Shown here piece by piece: positions 25,196-34,448 of a DNA stretch of 64,000 bases. The stretch lies in the NCBI RefSeq assembly GCF_002796975.1, contig NZ_PEKV01000004.1, positions 311,561 to 375,560 on the forward strand, written 5' to 3'. The position numbers and the translations under genes were made by a program. Numbering within the stretch: position 1 is the first letter of the stretch; the number at the start of each line of letters is the position of its first letter. The DNA is from Ferrovibrio sp. (GTDB taxonomy: Bacteria > Pseudomonadota > Alphaproteobacteria > Ferrovibrionales > Ferrovibrionaceae). The notes beneath the pieces are model-generated. The model made no database searches, was not told the DNA's origin, and worked only from the letters and a program-made list of their open reading frames with translations.

Positions 25196-27598
25196 ATGAC
25201 GACCATCAGTCTCGACGACCTGAAGATCCTCCGCGACCTGGAACAGAAGGTTCTCTGGCTGTCGACCTGGATGATCCACAACGCCAACCATCTGCGCGAA
25301 AAGACCGACGGTCTGAAGGTCGGCGGCCACCAGGCCTCAAGCGCCTCGCTGGCCACGATCATGACTGCGCTCTATTTCCATTCGCTGCGACCGTATGACC
25401 GCGTCGCCGTGAAACCGCATGCCAGCCCGATCTTCCATGCCATCCATTATTTGATGGACCGGCAGAGCCAGGAGAAGATGGAGAATTTCCGCGGCTATAA
25501 GGGTGTTCAGTCTTATCCCTCGCGCACAAAGGACACAGCGGATGTCGACTTCTCGACCGGCTCGGTCGGCCTTGGCGCATCGCAGACCATCTTTGCCAGC
25601 CTGGTACAGGACTATGTGAAAGCGCATAGCTGGGCCGCCAACATCGAGACCGGCCGCATGATTTCGCTGATCGGCGATGCCGAGATGGATGAAGGCAATA
25701 TCTTCGAGGCGCTGCTGGAAGGCTGGAAGCACGGCCTGCGCAACACATGGTGGATCATCGACTATAACCGCCAGAGCCTGGACGCCGTGGTGCGCGAGGG
25801 CCTGTATGACCGGCTGGAGGCGCTGTTCCGTGCTTTCGGCTGGGACATCGTGACGCTGAAATACGGCCAGTTGCTGGAGGCCGCCTTCACGGAGCCTGGC
25901 GGCGAACGCTTACGCGACTGGATCGACTGCTGCCCCAACCAATTGTATTCCGCCCTGACCTTCCAGGGCGGTACGGCCTGGCGCAAGCGTCTGCTGGATG
26001 ATCTTGGCGATCAGGGTGACGTCACGCAGCTGATCGAAAGCCGCAGCGACCGCGAACTGGCCGAACTGATGACCAACTTGGCAGGCCATGACCTCGCCTC
26101 GCTCATCGCAGCCTTCGACGGCATCGACCACGACCGGCCGGTGGTATTCTTGGCCTATACCGTAAAGGGCTTCGGCCTACCGCTCGCCGGCCACAAGGAC
26201 AACCATGCCGGCATGCTGACGCCGGTACAACTGGAGGCCTTCCAGACCGAACTCGGCATCCGGCCCGGCCACGAATGGGACAAGTTTGAGGCCATGCAGC
26301 ATTCCGAAGCCGAGCTGACAGGCTTCATCCGAGCCACACCCTATAATGGGCTGAAGCAGCGTCGACTGACCTCGACGCGCGTGGAGGTGCCAGCCACGCT
26401 GCCGGCGCCGAATCAGGAGGAAATGTCGACCCAGCATGGCTTCGGCCTGATCATGCACGAGTTGGCGCGCCTGCCGGGGCCACTGGCCGACCGCATCGTC
26501 ACCACCGCGCCGGACGTGACGGTGTCCACGAACCTCGGCGCCTGGGTGAACCGGCGCGGCCTGTTCGCGCAGGAGGCCGTGGCCGACCTGTTCAAGAAGG
26601 AGCGAATTCCCTCCACCTTCAACTGGGAGTTCTCGCGCAACGGCCAGCATCTCGAACTCGGCATCGCCGAGATGAATCTGTTCACCCTGCTCTCGGCGCT
26701 TGGCCTGTCGCATTCGCTGTTCGGCGAGCGACTGTTGCCGATCGGCACATTATATGACCCCTTCATCTGCCGCGGCCTCGATGCGTTGAACTACGCCTGC
26801 TACCAGGATGCGCGGTTCATGGTGGTAGCGACGCCGTCCGGTGTGACGCTGGCGCCCGAAGGCGGCGCGCATCAGTCGATCTCCACGCCCCTGATCGGCA
26901 TGGCGCAGGACGGACTGGCCTCGTTCGAACCGGCCTATGTCGACGAACTGTCCGTGATCATGCGTTTCGCCTTCGATTACCTGCAGCGCGATGGCGAAGG
27001 GCAGCCGGATGAGCGCACCTGGCTGCGCGACGAGACCGGCGGCTCAGTCTATCTGCGCCTCTCCACCCGCCCGCTGGAGCAGCCGAAGCGCGAGATGACT
27101 ACGGACCTGCAGCAGGACGTCGTCGATGGTGCCTACTGGCTGCGCACGCCGACGCCGAATACCGAGATCGCCATCGCCTATACCGGCGTATTGGCGCCGG
27201 AGGCGATCCAGGCTGCCGGGATGCTGTCGGAAGACCGTCGCGATGTGGCAGTGCTGGCGATTACCTCGGCCGACCGCCTGAATGCCGGCTGGTCCGCTGC
27301 GCAGCGCGCACGCCGGCGCGGCATGATGCAGGCGCGCAGCCATATCGAGCGGCTATTTGCGACTATTCCATCTCATTGCGGTATCGTGACGGTCATTGAC
27401 GGTCATCCGGCCACGCTGGCATGGCTTGGCTCGGTGCAGGGCCATCCCGTATCTGCGCTGGGCGTGGAGCATTTCGGCCAGACCGGCACCGTTGACGATA
27501 TGTATCGTCACCACGGCATAGATGCCGACGCGATTGCCTCTGCCGCCGAAGCTCTGGTCCCCGGCCGGCCCGTGCGGCATCTTCGCGCGGTCAACTGA
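25196..27598 (+). CDS. Thiamine-diphosphate E1 component of an AceE-like 2-oxoacid dehydrogenase
   Basis: The 800-residue protein resembles homodimeric pyruvate dehydrogenase E1 (AceE) and transketolase. It has GGHQASSASLATIMTALYFH, GDAEMDEGNIFEALLEGWKHGL then IDYNRQSLD (the ThDP-Mg motif, around residues 163-195), and VVFLAYTVKGFGLPLAGHKDNH. The central and C-terminal transketolase domains are present. AceE of enterobacteria is about 887 residues, so this is a shorter variant. The ATG at 25196 follows AGGGTGA. No E2 or E3 gene is in the window. The divergent Lrp gene recalls MdeB of Pseudomonas putida, an AceE-like E1 for 2-oxobutyrate. Substrate pyruvate, 2-oxobutyrate or a related ketoacid. 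Confidence 0.9.
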   Translation: MTTISLDDLKILRDLEQKVLWLSTWMIHNANHLREKTDGLKVGGHQASSASLATIMTALYFHSLRPYDRVAVKPHASPIFHAIHYLMDRQSQEKMENFRGYKGVQSYPSRTKDTADVDFSTGSVGLGASQTIFASLVQDYVKAHSWAANIETGRMISLIGDAEMDEGNIFEALLEGWKHGLRNTWWIIDYNRQSLDAVVREGLYDRLEALFRAFGWDIVTLKYGQLLEAAFTEPGGERLRDWIDCCPNQLYSALTFQGGTAWRKRLLDDLGDQGDVTQLIESRSDRELAELMTNLAGHDLASLIAAFDGIDHDRPVVFLAYTVKGFGLPLAGHKDNHAGMLTPVQLEAFQTELGIRPGHEWDKFEAMQHSEAELTGFIRATPYNGLKQRRLTSTRVEVPATLPAPNQEEMSTQHGFGLIMHELARLPGPLADRIVTTAPDVTVSTNLGAWVNRRGLFAQEAVADLFKKERIPSTFNWEFSRNGQHLELGIAEMNLFTLLSALGLSHSLFGERLLPIGTLYDPFICRGLDALNYACYQDARFMVVATPSGVTLAPEGGAHQSISTPLIGMAQDGLASFEPAYVDELSVIMRFAFDYLQRDGEGQPDERTWLRDETGGSVYLRLSTRPLEQPKREMTTDLQQDVVDGAYWLRTPTPNTEIAIAYTGVLAPEAIQAAGMLSEDRRDVAVLAITSADRLNAGWSAAQRARRRGMMQARSHIERLFATIPSHCGIVTVIDGHPATLAWLGSVQGHPVSALGVEHFGQTGTVDDMYRHHGIDADAIASAAEALVPGRPVRHLRAVN

Positions 27599-27908
27599 TC
27601 TGCTGTTGAGCCGTTCCTAAAAGCTTGGACCGGCAGGGCCGATTCCCTGCCCGACCAATGTCGAAAGGTGATCATTCGCTCGAAATCTGCAGGCACAGCC
27701 GAGAGGTAGGGCCGTTGCGAGCGACAGGAATAGCTAAGCCTTTGTAAAAGTTGGTATACACGTCAGCCAGCGGGCCAGCAAAACCTCAATCATCCGGCAC
27801 CATCCATCTCGGATCGGTGCCGCGATAGGCCTGCCCGGCCGGCGACAACACTGCTCTGAATTGCGGCTCATTTCGGACGGTGCGCAAAGTAAACCATAGA
27901 ATTAGCGA
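27599..27908. other. 310-base gap between convergent genes, with a hairpin and a possible gene remnant
   Basis: A perfect stem, GGCAGGG (27632-27638) and CCCTGCC (27645-27651) with a six-base loop, lies 34 bases after the E1 stop and may end that transcript, though no T-run follows. On the minus strand about 27785-27905 reads open for some 40 codons with protein-like composition, ending AYRGTDPRWMVPDD and then TGA, but no credible start exists. It could be the tail of a lost gene. Nothing else is seen. Confidence 0.45.
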
Positions 27909-29000
27909 TCAATGCGTCAGGTAAAGCGCGCGCTGTGGTGTCAGTTCCAGCTCGACTGCATCCCCGATAGACTGCGGCATTGCAGTCACCGTAATCAGCA
28001 CATCGACCTGCAGGTCGCCGGCAGCCGTCCCCACGGTATACCGCATGGTATTGCCGAGGAATTCCCGGTCGCGCACCTGACCGCTCAGCCGGATGCCGCC
28101 TGCCGCCGGCTCGGAATTTCCGGTGACCAGCAGGATATCCTGCGACCGTAACACCAGTTTCGATCCGGGCTGCGTGCCGGCAGGCACCGGCATGACGGTC
28201 CCGCCGGCTAGCCGATAGACGACGCCATCGACCTGTCCCGCCAGGATATTCGCCGTGCCCAGGAAATTCGCCACGAACAGGTTGGCGGGCCGGGAAAACA
28301 GTTCCATTGGCGTCGCCACCTGCTGCACCACGCCGCTGTTCATCACCGCGATACGGTCGCAGACCGTGTTAGCCTCTTCCTGGTCGTGCGTCACGAAGAT
28401 CGCAGTGATCCCGAGGCTGCGCTGCAGGTCGCGCAGCTCGCGGCGTACCTGCACCCGCATTTTGGCATCCAGATTAGACAGCGGTTCATCCAGCAGCAGG
28501 ACGCGTGGACGCACCGCCAGGGTGCGCGCCAGGGCAACGCGCTGTTGCTGACCGCCCGAAAGCTGCGAGGGCCGGCGGTCCGCGAGAGCAGAAAGCCCGA
28601 CAAGATCGAGCATATCGCCGACCCGCTTTCTGACCTCGGCCGACGGCAGCCGCCGCTCCTCCAGACCGAAGGCGACATTCTGCGCCACGGTCATATGCGG
28701 CCAGAGCGCATAGTTCTGGAAGACCAGGCCGACGTCGCGCTGCCACGGCCGCAGATCCGTCACATCGCGCTCACCAATCAGGATGCGACCGTCCTGGGCA
28801 TGGGCAAAGCCGGCGATCAGGCGCAGCAGCGTGGTCTTGCCGCAACCCGAAGGGCCGAGGAAGGCGAAGAACTCGCCCGGCTGCACCTGCAGGCTGACAT
28901 CCTTCAATACGGCATGATTGCCATAGCTGAGCGAAACCCGGTCGACGGTGACGGAGACCGGCTGGATGGCTTTGGCGAGCGAACTGTCCGCAAGCGACAT
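27909..29000 (-). CDS. ABC transporter ATPase, ferric-iron/spermidine/phosphonate type
   Basis: The 363-residue ATPase of the PotA/FbpC type has Walker A GPSGCGKTT, Q-loop FQNYALWPHMTV, signature LSGGQQQR, Walker B LLLDEPLSNLDAK and H-loop FVTHDQEEA. A C-terminal TOBE-type regulatory domain extends from about residue 270. It overlaps nothing but lies nine bases after the permease gene, completing a receptor-permease-ATPase operon (32087 to 27909). The solute is uncertain among Fe(III), 2-aminoethylphosphonate, phosphoglycerate-like compounds and others. Confidence 0.92.
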   Translation of the reverse strand: MSLADSSLAKAIQPVSVTVDRVSLSYGNHAVLKDVSLQVQPGEFFAFLGPSGCGKTTLLRLIAGFAHAQDGRILIGERDVTDLRPWQRDVGLVFQNYALWPHMTVAQNVAFGLEERRLPSAEVRKRVGDMLDLVGLSALADRRPSQLSGGQQQRVALARTLAVRPRVLLLDEPLSNLDAKMRVQVRRELRDLQRSLGITAIFVTHDQEEANTVCDRIAVMNSGVVQQVATPMELFSRPANLFVANFLGTANILAGQVDGVVYRLAGGTVMPVPAGTQPGSKLVLRSQDILLVTGNSEPAAGGIRLSGQVRDREFLGNTMRYTVGTAAGDLQVDVLITVTAMPQSIGDAVELELTPQRALYLTH

Positions 29001-29009
29001 GAAACGATC

Positions 29010-30725
29010 CTATCGGGTGGCGCCGGAGCGGCGGCGATGCCGCTCGATCAGCAGATGCGAGACCAATGTGCAGCCGGCGACCAGGATCACGGCAATGATG
29101 CCAAGCGCTGCACCAGGGCCGCGGCCGGCTGGCGACTGCATGAAAACATAGAGACCGTAAGTCAGCGGTGCGTCGGCATTTGATTGCACCAGCATGAGCG
29201 TGGCAGACAGCTCAACCGCGGCCGTGGCAAAGCTGGTGACGAAGCCGGCCAGGATGCCGCCGGTCATCAGCGGCACCACGATGCGCCGGATCACCCGCAA
29301 TTTCGTGGCACCGAGATTCTCGCCGGCTTCCTCCAGCGCGACGCTGACCTGCTGCAGCGCCGCCGTACAGGCGCGCAACGCATAGGGCAGCCGACGCACC
29401 GCGAGCGCCAGAACGATGACGATCCAGAGCGTGGCGAGCGGCACGCCGCCCGGCAGGGTGATATCGTAGAAGCTGCGCAGGTAGCCAATGCCCAGCACGA
29501 CGCCGGGCACCGCCAGTGCCGCCATGGCGCCATAATCCAGCCATTGCCGGCCGATCATCTTGGTACGCAGCACCAGATAGGCAATGGCGATGCCCAGCAC
29601 GATGTCGATGCCAGCTGCGAGACCGGCATACAGCACGGTATTCTTCATGTAACCCGCACTCTCGGCAAAGACCCTGCCATAATGCGCGAGCGTGAAGGAA
29701 TCCGGCAACGGGCTGAACGACCACACCGTAGCAAACGACAGCAGCGTCAGCGCGATATGCGGCGACAGCACCAGCAGCAGGATGAAGACCACGATGCCAT
29801 AAGCCAGCACGGCCTGCACTGGCGACAGCCGGCGGCGATCCAGTCCACCACCACCGCGCTGGGTGGTGGCGTAATCGCGGCCACGCAGCGCCAGCGACGA
29901 TACCGACATGGACAGCAGCGAGAAGACGATCAACACCACCGAAATCACATAGCCCATCGGATCGGCGATGCCGATCGAGGTGACGCGAAGGTAGGCCTGT
30001 GGCGCCAGCATGTCCTTCACGTTCAGCAGCAGCGGCGTGGCCAGGTCGTCGAACACCTTGATGAAGACCAGCGCTGCACCGGCGATATAGCCCGGCATGG
30101 CGAGCGGAAACACGATGCGGCGGAACAGTCGTAATCCGCTGCTGCCGAGGCTCTGGGCCGCCTCCTCCATGCTGCGGTCGATATTGGCCAGCGCCGTGGA
30201 GAGGTTGATCAGGATGAAGGGGAAATAGTGAATGGCCTGCACCAGCACGACGCCGTTCAGACCTTCCATGAAAGGAATGGTGATATCGAAATAATCCTGC
30301 AGCAGCAGGTTGATCGTGCCGTTGCGGCCGAACAGCAGCTGCATCGACACGGCGCCCACGAAGGGCGGCATGATCAGCGGTATCACGCCCAGCGTCTGGA
30401 TGAGCAGCGCACCGCGGAATTCAAAGCGTGCGGTGATATAAGCCAGCGGCAGGCTGATGACAGACGCAACCAGCACCGCCATGCCGGAGACATAGAGCGA
30501 ATTCCAGAACGACCGCATGAACAAGTCGGTGTTGAAGAAATCGACGAAGTTGACCAGGGTGAAGCCGCCGCCGCCCCTGGGCTGGAAGGCGGCGATCATC
30601 ACCTGCGCCACCGGCAGGACAAGAAACAGCAGCAGGAAAGCGGCGATCGCCAGGGCGGCCACAATCTGGCCGGCCGTGGCGCTGCCGGCCGCCCGCCGCA
30701 GGCGGGGAAGCACGGAAGCCTGCAT
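29010..30725 (-). CDS. ABC permease, fused-domain ferric-iron type (FbpB-like)
   Basis: The 571-residue permease carries two fused BPD_transp_1 domains, about 12 helices. EAA loops are visible in both halves: SMEEAAQSLGSSGLRLFRRIVFPLAMPG in the first and VALEEAGENLGATKLRVIRRIVVPLM in the second. This fused form is usual for the FbpB/PhnU-like group. It lies 18 bases after the receptor gene. Confidence 0.92.
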   Translation of the reverse strand: MQASVLPRLRRAAGSATAGQIVAALAIAAFLLLFLVLPVAQVMIAAFQPRGGGGFTLVNFVDFFNTDLFMRSFWNSLYVSGMAVLVASVISLPLAYITARFEFRGALLIQTLGVIPLIMPPFVGAVSMQLLFGRNGTINLLLQDYFDITIPFMEGLNGVVLVQAIHYFPFILINLSTALANIDRSMEEAAQSLGSSGLRLFRRIVFPLAMPGYIAGAALVFIKVFDDLATPLLLNVKDMLAPQAYLRVTSIGIADPMGYVISVVLIVFSLLSMSVSSLALRGRDYATTQRGGGGLDRRRLSPVQAVLAYGIVVFILLLVLSPHIALTLLSFATVWSFSPLPDSFTLAHYGRVFAESAGYMKNTVLYAGLAAGIDIVLGIAIAYLVLRTKMIGRQWLDYGAMAALAVPGVVLGIGYLRSFYDITLPGGVPLATLWIVIVLALAVRRLPYALRACTAALQQVSVALEEAGENLGATKLRVIRRIVVPLMTGGILAGFVTSFATAAVELSATLMLVQSNADAPLTYGLYVFMQSPAGRGPGAALGIIAVILVAGCTLVSHLLIERHRRRSGATR

Positions 30726-30743
30726 GTCGCTATGAAAGACTGG

Positions 30744-32087
30744 TCAGCGCGCCAGCTTGCCGGCCTCTTCCGCCTTATCCTTGGCCTTGGCGTAGTTCGT
30801 CTTGGCGAAAGCGGCCCACTGCTGCTCCAACTCGGCCTGCCGTGCACCGGGCTGCTTGCTGCCGGTGAAGGCTTTCGCGATGGCATCGCTGGCCACTTCG
30901 GCTTCGGTCACCGGCATGGCGGCGATCAGATCGCGTGCTTCCTTCACCAGCGCGCGGCCCCGGGCGTTATCTTTCTTGGCCAGCTTAGCCTCGGCGTCAT
31001 GCACGGCCTTGGTCGCCGCCTTCAGCGCTTCATGCTGGAAGGTGATGGTCTGGTCGTAGAGCGAGTCCACCGCAGCCGTGCGCTTTTCCGATACATCGAC
31101 GTCGAATTTCACGCGCGCACCCAGTGTCTTGTCCTTGAACGGATTGGGCAGGCCTTTCGCCGCCGGCTTGTCATAGACCGCCGGATTGACCGGCAGACGA
31201 CGGATACCCGGTTCGAGCAGCACTTCCTGGCCGGTCGGCGAAAGCAGGAATTCGACGAAAGCCTGCGCGCCGGCAGTGTTGGGCGCATTGGCGACGATGG
31301 CGACATTGGCCGGCACCAGCGTGGTCACGGTCGGATAGGCGAACTTCACCGGGAAGCCGGAGGCTTCCGACGAGAAGCCGAAGAAATCGATCACAATGCC
31401 GAGGCCAAACTGACCGCTGTTGACGCCCTCCGGCACGCCGAAGCTGCGTTCGGTGATCTGACGGAAATTACCGGCCATCAGGCGCAGCGTGCGCCAGCCC
31501 TTTTCCCACCCTTCGCCCTGCAGAATCGTCTCGACGGTCAGATGCGTGGTGCCGGAGCGTGACGGCGCTGCGATGGCAGTGTGGTCGAAATAGACGGGCT
31601 TCAGCAGGTCGTCCCACTCTTTCGGCTCAGGCAGCTTCTTGGCCTGCATGTAGCGAGTGTTCCACATGATGCCATAGCCCGAAGCCGCGAAACCGATGTA
31701 ATAGCCCTGCGGATCGTTGATCGGATAGGAACCGACCTTCTCCGGAATGCCGGTCGCCTTCGGCTTGTAGGCCTGCAGCAGCTGGCTGGATTTCAGCACC
31801 TCGAAGGCATCGGGCGCCGAGGCCCAGAACAGGTCGACCTGGTTGTTCGACTTGGTTTCCTGCAGGTATTTCACGCCGGCATTGGTATTGCGGTTCTGCA
31901 CATCCAGCGTGGCGCCGGGATTGGCTTTCTCAAAAGCAGTTTTGATCGGCGTCGTGACGTCCTTGGAGAAGGAGGTCACCACCGTGACCTTGCCGGTCTG
32001 CGCATGGGCAATGGCGGAAACGGACATAGCGCCCAGCATCGACAAAACGAATTGGGCGCCCAGAAGCAGACGACGACGGCGGATCAT
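30744..32087 (-). CDS. Periplasmic binding protein (type II) with unusual C-terminal helical extension
   Basis: The 447-residue receptor of the ferric-ion/phosphoglycerate-type class begins MIRRRRLLLGAQFVLSMLG, with a signal peptide ending AIAHAQ, then GKVTVVTSFSKDVTTPIKTAFEKANPG. The ATG at 32085-32087 follows GGGAGGAAC. Family members usually have about 330-350 residues. Here roughly 100 extra residues rich in Ala, Lys and Glu form a predicted helical or coiled-coil tail (KAVHDAEAKLAKKDNARGR onward). First gene of its operon and divergent from the second iron-type system across 117 bases. The ligand is unknown. Confidence 0.88.
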   Translation of the reverse strand: MIRRRRLLLGAQFVLSMLGAMSVSAIAHAQTGKVTVVTSFSKDVTTPIKTAFEKANPGATLDVQNRNTNAGVKYLQETKSNNQVDLFWASAPDAFEVLKSSQLLQAYKPKATGIPEKVGSYPINDPQGYYIGFAASGYGIMWNTRYMQAKKLPEPKEWDDLLKPVYFDHTAIAAPSRSGTTHLTVETILQGEGWEKGWRTLRLMAGNFRQITERSFGVPEGVNSGQFGLGIVIDFFGFSSEASGFPVKFAYPTVTTLVPANVAIVANAPNTAGAQAFVEFLLSPTGQEVLLEPGIRRLPVNPAVYDKPAAKGLPNPFKDKTLGARVKFDVDVSEKRTAAVDSLYDQTITFQHEALKAATKAVHDAEAKLAKKDNARGRALVKEARDLIAAMPVTEAEVASDAIAKAFTGSKQPGARQAELEQQWAAFAKTNYAKAKDKAEEAGKLAR

Positions 32088-32204
32088 GATGTTCCTCCCA
32101 GAACCGGCCATTTGGCCCGACGTGATCCGGCATCGTCACAAAATTGAAAAGAAACTGCAATCTTTCCGCAGACGCCCTAATCTGTCTTCCTTAAAGGGGA
32201 GCCG

Positions 32205-34427
32205 ATGACGATTCCTACGATGATAGAGGGGCCGGACAGACGGTCGGCCGGACAGGGCGTCTGGGGCTGGATTGCCCTGGGTCTTGCCGGCCTGGCGGTG
32301 GTTCCCTGGTATGCGCTGGGCGGCGCCGGTATTTTCTCAGCCGGCTGGTTCGGCAGCTTCCCGTCTCCCGCCTCGGCGCCGGCAATCTGGCAGATCTGGA
32401 ACGGAAAGCCATGGCTGCTGCTGCCGGCGCTGCCGCTGCTGGGCGCCTTCGCCGCCCTCTTCGTGCCGCGGGAACAGCCGCTGCATGGCCGCCTGCTGGC
32501 CTGCAGCGGAATGCTCGGTCTTGCCTTGCTGCTGGCGCAGGGCTTCGCCATCGATCATCGCGGCCCGACACTGGATGCACTGCAGCATATCCTCTCCGTA
32601 TCCAGTACAAAGCAGAGCGGGCTCGGCGCCGGCGCGGCGCTGCTCGGCTTCGCGCATCTGATGCTGTTCGCCCGCGGCCTGTCGCGGCGCGGTTTCTGCC
32701 GCGGCGATGCCTTCACGGTCGGCGCCATCACGCTGATCGTCACCCTGATCGCGCTTTTCGTCTTCTTCCCGGTTCTGGTCGTCCTGCTGCAGGCTTTTAC
32801 CGGACCGATGACGGAGATGATCGCCAAGACCTTCGATGCCTCGATCTGGAGTCTGGCCTGCATTCTTGGCCCGCTGCGCTGCGGCGTGGCGTGGAACACA
32901 TTGTTTCTCGCCATCGTGGTCGGCGCCGGCACCACGCTGCTCGGCCTCGCCTTCGCCCTGATCGCGGTCCGCACCGGCTTCCGGTTCAAACCCGTCCTGC
33001 GCATCCTCACCGTGCTGCCGATCATCACGCCGCCCTTCGTGATCGGCCTGGCGCTGATCCTGCTGTTCGGCCGGTCCGGTGCCGTCACCGCGCTGATGAT
33101 GGACTGGTTCGATATCCCGCGCTCGCGCTGGATCTACGGCTTCACCGGCATCGCCATCGCACAGCTGCTCGCCTTCACGCCGATTGCCTTCCTGGTGCTG
33201 ATCGGCGTGGTGCAAGGCGTTGCACCCTCCCTGGAGGAAGCCGCCCAGACACTCCGCGCCAATCGCTGGGCCGTCTTTCGCACCGTGACATGGCCGCTGC
33301 TGCGCCCTGGCATCGCCAATGCCTTCCTGCTCGGTTTCGTCGAGAGCCTGGCGGATTTCGGCAATCCGCTGGTTCTGGGCGGGTCTTACGACGTGCTGGC
33401 GACCAAGATCTTCTTCGCCATCGTCGGCGCCTCGCATGACGAAAGCCGCGCCGCGATTCTTGCGATGATCCTGCTCGTCTTCACCCTGCTGGCCTTCTGG
33501 GCACAGCAGCACTGGCTCGGCAACAAGTCCTATACCACGGTGACCGGCAAGGGCGATTCCGGCCTGCCCGCGCCACTGCCGCGCAATGTCAGCCTCCTCA
33601 GCTACGCATTGGCCCTGCCCTGGGCGCTGTTCACCGTTGTCATCTACGTCACCATCTTCTTCGGCGGTTTCGTCAAGGCGGTCGGTCGCGACCACAGCTT
33701 CACGCTGTCGCATTACCTCGCCGGTTTCGCCATCGAGTGGGGTGCGAGCGGCCTGCTGTTCAGCGGCTCGGCCTGGGGTTCCTTCGGTATCACGCTGTGG
33801 ATTTCCGCCATCGCCGCGCCACTGACTGCCGGTATCGGCGTGCTGACCGCCTATCTGCTGACGCGCCAGCAGTTCACCGGCCGCCGCGCCTTTGAATTCG
33901 GCACCATGCTCAGTTTCGCCATCCCAGGCACGGTGATTGGCATTTCCTATGTGCTGGCTTTCAACGTCCCGCCGCTGGAACTCACCGGCACCGGCATCAT
34001 TCTGGTGATCTGCTTCGTGTTCCGGAACATGCCGGTCGGGGTGCGGGCCGGCATCGCATCCCTGAGCCAGATCGACAAAAGCCTGGATGAAGCCTCACTG
34101 ACGCTGGGCGCCGGTGCCGCCGGCACCTTTCGCCGCATCACCATGCCGCTGCTGCGACCGGCCATTACGGCGGCGCTGATCTACAGCTTTGTGCGCGCCA
34201 TGACGGCGGTTAGCGCCATCATCTTCCTGGTCACCGCCCAGTATAATATGGCCACCGCCTATATCGTCGGCCGCGTCGAGGCCGGTGAACTCGGTCTGGC
34301 GATTGCCTATTCTTCGGTGCTGATCCTGGTGATGGTGCTTGCCATCGGCGTGATCCAGCTGGCGGTCGGCGAGCGCCGCATCGGCCGGCGCAGCATTGCC
34401 ACAACTCCCATCCCGACCACCGCCTGA
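32205..34427 (+). CDS. ABC permease, fused-domain ferric-iron type with extended N-terminus
   Basis: The 740-residue permease carries two transport domains. The first EAA loop is SLEEAAQTLRANRWAVFRTVTWPLLRPG and the second SLDEASLTLGAGAAGTFRRITMPLLRP. Roughly the first 160 residues add extra hydrophobic helices (WIALGLAGLAVVPWYALGG and later ones) not found in standard FbpB, a feature of a long FbpB subgroup in alphaproteobacteria. ATG at 32205 after AAAGGGGAGCC. It leads an operon with two receptors and an ATPase. Confidence 0.92.
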   Translation: MTIPTMIEGPDRRSAGQGVWGWIALGLAGLAVVPWYALGGAGIFSAGWFGSFPSPASAPAIWQIWNGKPWLLLPALPLLGAFAALFVPREQPLHGRLLACSGMLGLALLLAQGFAIDHRGPTLDALQHILSVSSTKQSGLGAGAALLGFAHLMLFARGLSRRGFCRGDAFTVGAITLIVTLIALFVFFPVLVVLLQAFTGPMTEMIAKTFDASIWSLACILGPLRCGVAWNTLFLAIVVGAGTTLLGLAFALIAVRTGFRFKPVLRILTVLPIITPPFVIGLALILLFGRSGAVTALMMDWFDIPRSRWIYGFTGIAIAQLLAFTPIAFLVLIGVVQGVAPSLEEAAQTLRANRWAVFRTVTWPLLRPGIANAFLLGFVESLADFGNPLVLGGSYDVLATKIFFAIVGASHDESRAAILAMILLVFTLLAFWAQQHWLGNKSYTTVTGKGDSGLPAPLPRNVSLLSYALALPWALFTVVIYVTIFFGGFVKAVGRDHSFTLSHYLAGFAIEWGASGLLFSGSAWGSFGITLWISAIAAPLTAGIGVLTAYLLTRQQFTGRRAFEFGTMLSFAIPGTVIGISYVLAFNVPPLELTGTGIILVICFVFRNMPVGVRAGIASLSQIDKSLDEASLTLGAGAAGTFRRITMPLLRPAITAALIYSFVRAMTAVSAIIFLVTAQYNMATAYIVGRVEAGELGLAIAYSSVLILVMVLAIGVIQLAVGERRIGRRSIATTPIPTTA

Positions 34428-34448
34428 CATCCCCAGCAGGAGCGCTTC

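Noticed and set aside
27632-27651. Strong Rho-independent terminator after the E1 gene
   Set aside because: The 7-bp stem is perfect, but no T-run follows, so it is only noted as a weak candidate inside the gap.
32337-33713. Minus-strand open frame of 458 codons
   Set aside because: Antisense to the permease gene at 32205-34427. Composition (Gln, Arg, Asp, Glu rich) is that of a mirror frame.
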